Position numbers and translations under genes: made by a program. This document shows positions 5,597-10,596 of a stretch of 10,596 nt of DNA, piece by piece. Below the pieces are notes generated by a model that made no database searches, was not told the DNA's origin, and was given only the letters and a program-made list of their open reading frames with translations. Position 1 is the first letter of the stretch. The number at the start of each line of letters is the position of its first letter. Location: contig PCCJ01000002.1 of NCBI GenBank assembly GCA_002731665.1, forward strand, positions 4,534 to 15,129. The letters run 5' to 3'. The DNA is from Actinomycetota bacterium. GTDB taxonomy: Bacteria > Actinomycetota > Acidimicrobiia > Acidimicrobiales > Poriferisodaliceae.

Positions 5597-7010
5597 AAAA
5601 ACATCCAATGAACACAAGTAAGAGCATCGAAAACCAAGTGATTTTTGTCTTTCCGAGCGAAACCGCCCAGGTCCTACCAGACCGCAGCTCAACCATCGAA
5701 CTTAAAACTTGTTGATTCTTTAGCCCAGTCTTTTCTATTACTTTTCCATCGGGATCAATGATTGCTGAGAATCCTGTAGTAGATGCCTGAAGCACCCATC
5801 TGCTCGTCTCAATTGCGCGCAAACGTGCGCTAGCTAGAGATTGACTGGGTACAGCCGAGCTTGTATACGAAGAGGCGAGAGTCGGATTGGTGATAATGCG
5901 AGCTCCATTGTTGATTGAACGTCTTGTTTGTTCTGGGAAATAAATTTCGAATGAAATAGCGTTTCCTATTGGCCCGAAAGGGCTATCCATTACGCCTGGT
6001 TTGTTACCGGGTAAGGCATCCCGAGGAACCATTGAGAGATCCGTGAACCGTTCCAGGACTTTACGAAATGGAATATATTCGCCGAAAGGTACTAGATGGG
6101 TTTTCTCGTACCGATCTAACAAACCCGCTTTGGGAGCAACAACTACGGACACGTTTTTAAAATAATTTCCATCTCGTTCTGAAAAATTCGCAATTATTGT
6201 TGTATCCCGGGCGGTAGAGATTGTCGATAATTGACTCAAGTGAACGCTGTTTTCTAAAGGCCCATTGCTCAGAGCGCTACTTTCGCTCCAAACGACTAGA
6301 TCCATGGGCATCTTATGTTTATCTAGAGCGCTGACATGACGGTCGAAAACATTTGCTTGGTCGCTGGAGACGGCACGAGTCCCTAAATCTCCTCCTGCTT
6401 GCACTACGCCAGCTTGCACTAAGGAGTCGACAATCGATGTAGGAGCCAAACTAGCGACAATCATTGTCGCAACAATTGTTACGAGAAACATTGAAGCTGA
6501 AACAAACCGCCGCACGAGAACAGCTTCGAAGGTGCTGGCAGCTAAGCCGAGAATTCCGATTAAAAGAAGTGGTCCACTTACTCGTACGACCGACACCCAA
6601 GGCGCATCAATCTGACCCAAAGCAAGATTTGACATTGGTACTCCACCGAAGGGAATAACCCAACGAACCGATTCACCAACTATTAATGCTGCAGGGAATC
6701 CAACCCTTTTTAAAATACCGAAGGTCGGAAGAAGTAAAAATGGTAGCGCCATAATCAGAGCTTCGATAGGTGTTGCGAGAATCCAGCCCGGAAGAGTTAG
6801 ATCTATCATCCAAACGAGACCTATGAGGTAAAATCCCACCCAAAAAAACCAAGCTGTCGCCAGCCGATTTTTCCAGCTAGATGCGTCCAGGAGTTTAAGA
6901 AAAATCCCTAGCCCGATGATTGCAATGGGCCAAAGACCCCATGGAGGTAGAGAAAAAGCTGTCATGACGCCGCATGTAGCAGCAGCAGCGAAACGATAAC
7001 GCGGCTTCAT
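5559..7010 (-). CDS. lnt: Apolipoprotein N-acyltransferase homologue with Ser at the catalytic Cys position
   Basis: A 483-residue membrane protein. Lnt normally transfers an acyl chain from a phospholipid to the N-terminal Cys of diacylated lipoproteins through a thioester on its own cysteine. The N-terminal half has hydrophobic helices starting with TAFSLPPWGLWPIAIIGLG (17-35), continuing to about residue 190. The nitrilase-like domain spans roughly 215-440, and a last membrane helix lies at 457-473. Aligned to E. coli, catalytic Glu is E243 (VVWSESS), Lys is K303 (RYEKTHLVPFGEY), E311 matches the loop Glu, and E355 follows the nucleophile. The nucleophile itself, Cys in E. coli (C387), is S353 in NAISFEIYFPE. 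NPTLASSY and RAIETSRW are also family-like. The ATG overlaps the porphyrinogen-oxidase stop (ATGA), so it is coupled to haem genes. It may be inactive, serine-dependent, or a lineage variant. Confidence 0.9.
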   Translation of the reverse strand: MKPRYRFAAAATCGVMTAFSLPPWGLWPIAIIGLGIFLKLLDASSWKNRLATAWFFWVGFYLIGLVWMIDLTLPGWILATPIEALIMALPFLLLPTFGILKRVGFPAALIVGESVRWVIPFGGVPMSNLALGQIDAPWVSVVRVSGPLLLIGILGLAASTFEAVLVRRFVSASMFLVTIVATMIVASLAPTSIVDSLVQAGVVQAGGDLGTRAVSSDQANVFDRHVSALDKHKMPMDLVVWSESSALSNGPLENSVHLSQLSTISTARDTTIIANFSERDGNYFKNVSVVVAPKAGLLDRYEKTHLVPFGEYIPFRKVLERFTDLSMVPRDALPGNKPGVMDSPFGPIGNAISFEIYFPEQTRRSINNGARIITNPTLASSYTSSAVPSQSLASARLRAIETSRWVLQASTTGFSAIIDPDGKVIEKTGLKNQQVLSSMVELRSGRTWAVSLGKTKITWFSMLLLVFIGCFFRLQSLTSPARR

Positions 7011-8392
7011 TGCCCTAGGTAGTCCGTGACAGTTCTTGCGGTTTCATTTCCTTGCCGAATACATGCTGGTATTCCAAGTCCGCGGTAGCTGGAGCCAGTT
7101 AGGAAGACCCCCGGTAAGTGGGTCTTGATCTGATCATCAATCGAATCAACTAGTGTTTCATGGCCCCGTTTGTATTGCGGGAAGGAACTTGGCCACCTAG
7201 AAATACGCGACTCAATAAATTCTCCCTCTATGCCTAAAAGATTTTTTAGCTCATCAGCCACATGTGTTACAAGTGATGAGTCATCGTAGGCATTAAATCG
7301 ATTGTCACCATAACGCCCCACGGACACCCGGAACACTACATGTTTGTTGTCAGCCCAGTGCGGCCACTTACTGCTTGCCCAACTGCAAGCCGTGATTAGT
7401 AGTCCTTCGTTTTTAGGTACCAACATTCCTGAACCGTTTAAGGAGTTGAGTACGTCCGAACGCCTATAACCGAGAGTGATTAGAGCAACAGAAGAAAATT
7501 CAATTTGCTGTAATAGAGGAATAACGCTTGGAACGCTGTCAAAAAACTTTGATGAAACGTTAGCAGGAGTAGCAATAACTACTGCATCGGCGACAACATC
7601 AGGAATTCCTTGAGCTGAGACCTTAACGCCGTTTGCATGATTGAGTACAGAGTTAACCTCGATGTTTGTTTGAATATCTGTGTATTTAAGTTGGTTCCGA
7701 AGGGTGTTAGTGAGGTGACTCATTCCTTCAGGGAAACTACAAAAAACTGGACCGGTCTTATCGCCGCCTTGAGCAGCTTGGTTTCGTAGGCCATTTATGA
7801 GACTTTTATTCTTCCTGGCAGCTGTTTCGAGTTGAGGGGCGACAAGACCTAGATCGAGTAAGTCTGTATCCCCTGCATTAATGCTGCCTATAAGAGGGTC
7901 GACTAGCTTCTCCGCTATTTCAGGACCGAGGCGTCTCCTAATTAACTCTCCTACAGTCTCATCGTGGCCAGGCCAGTCATCAGGTTTTATTCGATCTAAA
8001 CCGGCTCGAATAGCTGATATTGGGCTTACTATCCGAGACTTAAGTAATGACAAAAACTTAGTCGGAACACCAAGCACCAAACCTAATGGCAATGGCCGTA
8101 GGTGGCCATTGACAACCACGTATGCTTTGGATGAAGCCGGGCTAATGTAATCAGCCGCGATTCCTAACTCACTACAAAGATCCAGCCCCCAAGGCACCCG
8201 GGTAAGGAAAGCATCAGCTGCTTCATCAATCTGATGTCCGAGAAAACTTGAGGTTCGAATTTTCCCCCCTATTTCATCAGATTTTTCGAGAAGAGTTATG
8301 TTGGGAGGGTCACTAACGAACAATTTTTCTAGGCGGTATGCGACGGAAAGACCAGATATACCTCCTCCGATGATGACGATGTTTTTACTCAT
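7007..8392 (-). CDS. hemY: Protoporphyrinogen/coproporphyrinogen III oxidase (FAD)
   Basis: A 461-residue flavoprotein that removes six electrons from the porphyrinogen ring to give the aromatic porphyrin. In Gram-positive bacteria including Actinobacteria, enzymes of this type (CgoX, formerly HemY/HemG) act on coproporphyrinogen III. The N-terminal dinucleotide-binding motif is IVIIGGGISGLSVAYRLE (5-22), followed by the ribose-binding Glu in LLEKSDEIGGKIRT and the family motif IDEAADAFLTR. The C-terminal FAD segment is GVFLTGSSYRGLGIPACI (428-445). No membrane helix is evident. Start and stop both overlap neighbours by ATGA: the ATG with the hemE stop and the TGA with the lnt start, so translation is likely coupled along hemE-hemY-lnt. 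The usual partner ChdC (HemQ) is not next to it; lnt occupies that place. Confidence 0.93.
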   Translation of the reverse strand: MSKNIVIIGGGISGLSVAYRLEKLFVSDPPNITLLEKSDEIGGKIRTSSFLGHQIDEAADAFLTRVPWGLDLCSELGIAADYISPASSKAYVVVNGHLRPLPLGLVLGVPTKFLSLLKSRIVSPISAIRAGLDRIKPDDWPGHDETVGELIRRRLGPEIAEKLVDPLIGSINAGDTDLLDLGLVAPQLETAARKNKSLINGLRNQAAQGGDKTGPVFCSFPEGMSHLTNTLRNQLKYTDIQTNIEVNSVLNHANGVKVSAQGIPDVVADAVVIATPANVSSKFFDSVPSVIPLLQQIEFSSVALITLGYRRSDVLNSLNGSGMLVPKNEGLLITACSWASSKWPHWADNKHVVFRVSVGRYGDNRFNAYDDSSLVTHVADELKNLLGIEGEFIESRISRWPSSFPQYKRGHETLVDSIDDQIKTHLPGVFLTGSSYRGLGIPACIRQGNETARTVTDYLGQ

Positions 8393-9465
8393 GATCGGGA
8401 TTTAGAACCGTTTGAGGTTTCGCTGTGAACCAGCTCGACGACTCTTTCCAAAATTAGAGGATTCGTTTCCGGAAGTACACCGTGGCCGAGGTTAAATATG
8501 TGCCCCGGTTTGTTCCCAGCTGACTTCAATATCTCAAGCGTCTGATTTTTCACTACTTCCCAAGGCGCTAAGCAAAGAGCTGGATCTAAATTTCCTTGTA
8601 TAGCGATGTTCTCGCCGACTCTTAAACGCGCCTGGTCAATCGACACGCGCCAGTCCACTCCAACGACCTCAGGCCCAGCTTCGCCGAATTGATCTAGTAA
8701 TTCCCCTGTTGTGACACCGAAGTGGGCTCGTGGTACTTCCAGGTCAGCAAGTTCTGCGAAAACTCGTTGGCTATGAGGGAACACATAATTTCGATAATCT
8801 GAAGGTGTAAGCGCGCCTGCCCAAGAATCGAAAAGTTGAACTGCGCTAGCACCAGCCGCCACTTGAGAGCGCATAGAAACTATTGATATGTCTGCTAATC
8901 GCTCCATCAACTCATGCCAAAGTGTGGAATCGCTGTGCATTAAGGATTTAGTTTTTGCGTGGTCCCGCGAGGGGCGGCCTTCGATTAAATAGCTGGCAAT
9001 TGTAAAAGGCGCTCCAGCAAAGCCGATAAGGGGAACAGTAAGTTCTCTGGCTAAAATTTTCACGGTTTCGATAACATAGGGCGTGTCATTTTCAGGTTCG
9101 AGTTCTCGAATTCTTTTTAGATCACTTCGTTCCCGAAACGGTGCAGCCGCAACAGGGCCGATTCCGGGCACTACATCAATCTTGAAACCAACAGCGTCGA
9201 TAGGGACGACGATGTCTGAGAAAAGAATTGCTGCGTCCACTCCATATCGATTAACAGGTTGCAAAGTAATCTCTGCAGCTAGCTCAGGATTGTGAATAGC
9301 TTCTAGAATGCTTCCGTCGCCCCGAATATTTCTATACTCGGGAAGGGAACGACCGGCCTGGCGTTGAAACCAGACTGGCGTGTGAGATGTCTCGAGGTTT
9401 CTGCAAGCGCGAAGATACGCGCTTTCTGTAAATTTATGTGCGGGATGATTCTTAGGAAGTGCCAT
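8389..9465 (-). CDS. hemE: Uroporphyrinogen decarboxylase
   Basis: A cytosolic enzyme converting uroporphyrinogen III to coproporphyrinogen III by four decarboxylations. The 358 residues are the usual length. Motifs: TPVWFQRQAGRSLPEYR (29-45) with the two substrate-binding Arg (R35, R39), ILFSDI (D84, the Asp that contacts the pyrrole NH groups), GFAGAPFTIASYLIEG (148-163, with Tyr159), LFDSWAGAL (211-219), and NLGHGVLPETNP (325-336, with His328). The family's usual Met before RQAGR is Gln34. The frame stays open upstream to 9894, but that stretch lies antisense to the helD coding region and has no HemE similarity. ATG 9465 gives the normal N-terminus leading into YLRACR. No good ribosome site is visible: AGGAG lies about 18 nt upstream. 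It is the first gene of hemE-hemY-lnt. Confidence 0.95.
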   Translation of the reverse strand: MALPKNHPAHKFTESAYLRACRNLETSHTPVWFQRQAGRSLPEYRNIRGDGSILEAIHNPELAAEITLQPVNRYGVDAAILFSDIVVPIDAVGFKIDVVPGIGPVAAAPFRERSDLKRIRELEPENDTPYVIETVKILARELTVPLIGFAGAPFTIASYLIEGRPSRDHAKTKSLMHSDSTLWHELMERLADISIVSMRSQVAAGASAVQLFDSWAGALTPSDYRNYVFPHSQRVFAELADLEVPRAHFGVTTGELLDQFGEAGPEVVGVDWRVSIDQARLRVGENIAIQGNLDPALCLAPWEVVKNQTLEILKSAGNKPGHIFNLGHGVLPETNPLILERVVELVHSETSNGSKSRS

Positions 9466-9584
9466 TGGCTTAGAAACGCTATCTCCTATGACAGCTAGTG
9501 ACCACTCGTTAGCTAGAAGTAGGTCTTTCATGCGCGCCAACATGCCGGTAAGCTCTATGTCTCCCAAAAAATTGTGATGGAGAC
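9466..9584. promoter_or_regulatory. Divergent intergenic region between hemE and helD
   Basis: These 119 bp must hold or border the promoters for the haem operon (leftward) and the helD-like gene (rightward). I find no convincing -35/-10 pair on either strand; TTTCAT (9526-9531) with TAAGCT (9549-9554) at 17-bp spacing is weak. No rifamycin-associated element (RAE) is recognisable by eye. Confidence 0.4.
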
Positions 9585-10596
9585 GTGAGCGACTCAGAAA
9601 TAGAGCTGGAGCAAGCGCATATAGACAACGCTTACCGATTGCTGGAACAAGCGCGAACTCGAGCGGTTGAATTGCGAAATATGGTGGAAGTTGGTCGTGG
9701 CGGAACGACGCAAGCGCGGTATGAACGCGACGTAATGGAGGAAAGCATTCAGAATAGGCTTGGACAACTGCAGCTCGGTTCGGCTTCGCTAATATTTGGA
9801 CGAATTGATGAAGAGTCTGGTGAGCGTTTCTACATAGGGCGTTTGGCGGTAGCTGATGAATATCAAGAGCCGGTCGTTGTCGATTGGAGAGCACCAGTAG
9901 CAGAGCCTTTTTACAGAGCTACAGGTCGCCATCCGATGGGCTTAGTTCGGCGGCGGCACTTTGTTACACGAGGGAGAGAGCTTTTAAATATTGAAGATGA
10001 ACTTTTTGACCTTGATCAGCTAGACGAAAATCATCAGGGACAAGGTGCTCTGCTAGCCGCTCTTGATCAAAACCGTGATGGACAGCTTCGCGATATCGTG
10101 GCCACAATTCAGGGCGAACAGGATGAAATCATCCGTGATTCGCCCAAAGGCATGATTATCGTGCAGGGAGGGCCTGGGACAGGTAAGACAGTTGTTGCAT
10201 TGCATCGTGCTGCATACCTGCTCTACACGCACCGATTTCCGCTCGAAGGTCAAGGTGTCCTGGTTGTAGGTCCGAACCGTCTTTTTCTGCGCTACATAGA
10301 ACAAGTGCTGCCGAGTTTAGGCGAAGCAGGTGTTCATCTAAGTGTCCTAGCAGATCTGTTCTGCGACATATTTCCGAAGGTTCGTATCCACCTTGCAGAT
10401 GACTTGAGCTCGGCACAGGTAAAGGGTGATCCGCGGATGATTCGACTCATTGAGAAAGCAATCTCAGATAGGCAACGCGCATTGCCTAAGGAACTGTCGT
10501 TGGGGTTTGGCCTAGTGCGACTTCGGATTACGCGTAGCCAGATGTGGTCAATAGTGCGCGATGCTCGTCGCCGTTACAGGCGACATAACCAAGCAA
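9585..10596 (+). CDS. helD: HelD/HelR-like RNA polymerase-recycling ATPase, 3' end cut by window
   Basis: The first 337 residues of a superfamily 1 helicase-like ATPase of the actinobacterial HelD class. These proteins bind RNA polymerase, remove it from nucleic acid or stalled complexes, and in HelR members also displace rifamycin. The N-terminus (SDSEIELEQAHIDNAYRLLEQ) is a charged helix fitting the secondary-channel coiled coil. Then come LIFGRIDEESGERFYIGR (about 70-87), VVVDWRAPVAEPFYRAT (97-113) and HPMGLVRRRHF, a hallmark block of this family. Walker A is GGPGTGKT (195-202), followed by VVALHRAAYLLYTHR and VLVVGPNRLFLRYIEQVLP. The frame is open to the window end. GTG 9585 is the first start codon after the in-frame stop at 9549; its GGAG is only 2 nt away, so initiation is atypical or leaderless. 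It is divergent from hemE. Confidence 0.93.
   Translation, partial: MSDSEIELEQAHIDNAYRLLEQARTRAVELRNMVEVGRGGTTQARYERDVMEESIQNRLGQLQLGSASLIFGRIDEESGERFYIGRLAVADEYQEPVVVDWRAPVAEPFYRATGRHPMGLVRRRHFVTRGRELLNIEDELFDLDQLDENHQGQGALLAALDQNRDGQLRDIVATIQGEQDEIIRDSPKGMIIVQGGPGTGKTVVALHRAAYLLYTHRFPLEGQGVLVVGPNRLFLRYIEQVLPSLGEAGVHLSVLADLFCDIFPKVRIHLADDLSSAQVKGDPRMIRLIEKAISDRQRALPKELSLGFGLVRLRITRSQMWSIVRDARRRYRRHNQA

Noticed and set aside
9466..9894. The hemE frame stays open 429 bases upstream, giving a possible 143-residue N-terminal extension.
   Set aside because: It is exactly antisense to the HelD N-terminal coding region, which has clear family motifs, and it shows no HemE similarity. The normal HemE N-terminus begins at ATG 9465.
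10053..10416. Two overlapping minus-strand open frames.
   Set aside because: Both are antisense to the HelD Walker A region, and the HelD frame is unmistakable.

Overview
The window looks like chromosomal DNA from an uncultured actinobacterium, probably of the Acidimicrobiia or a related aquatic lineage. The basis is the group II (GlbO-type) truncated haemoglobin, the class of HelD-like RNA polymerase ATPase, the actinobacterial style of GT4 / methyltransferase / toroid-protein cluster, and hemE followed by a Gram-positive type porphyrinogen oxidase. GC content looks below 50 % by eye (not counted), which fits a streamlined aquatic lineage better than a soil actinomycete. The order-level assignment is inference. 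Ten genes are complete and two are cut by the window edges. There are no mobile elements, RNA genes or CRISPR arrays that I can see, and no gene-free stretch over 300 bases; the longest gaps are about 125 and 119 bp.

Layout. (1) Bases 3-1980, plus strand: 3' end of a truncated haemoglobin gene, a DoxX-family membrane protein, a GtrA-family membrane protein and a small class I methyltransferase. (2) Bases 1992-5033, minus strand: an operon of GT4 glycosyltransferase, class I methyltransferase and an alpha/alpha-toroid protein of the type usually labelled 'prenyltransferase'. It converges on region 1 with only 11 bp between stop codons. (3) Bases 5159-5596, plus strand: dtd (D-aminoacyl-tRNA deacylase). 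(4) Bases 5559-9465, minus strand: a tightly coupled hemE, porphyrinogen oxidase (hemY/cgoX) and lnt operon, with ATGA overlaps at both junctions. The lnt 3' end overlaps the dtd 3' end by 38 bp in antisense. (5) Bases 9585 to the window end, plus strand: the 5' part of a helD/helR-like gene, divergent from hemE.

How the genes may work together. Region 4 makes porphyrin on the way to haem and carries a lipoprotein N-acyltransferase homologue. The haemoglobin at the left edge is a haem user, but nothing links it to that operon. The GT4, two methyltransferases, toroid protein and GtrA protein plausibly build or decorate a glycan or glycolipid; the substrate cannot be read from sequence.

The strongest oddity is in Lnt. 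The catalytic cysteine position is a serine (TCA codon), while the catalytic Glu and Lys and the two neighbouring glutamates are kept. The second is the glycan cluster, whose toroid protein has a textbook QW motif but no recognisable cyclase acid motif, and whose GT4 lacks the usual phosphate-binding arginine.
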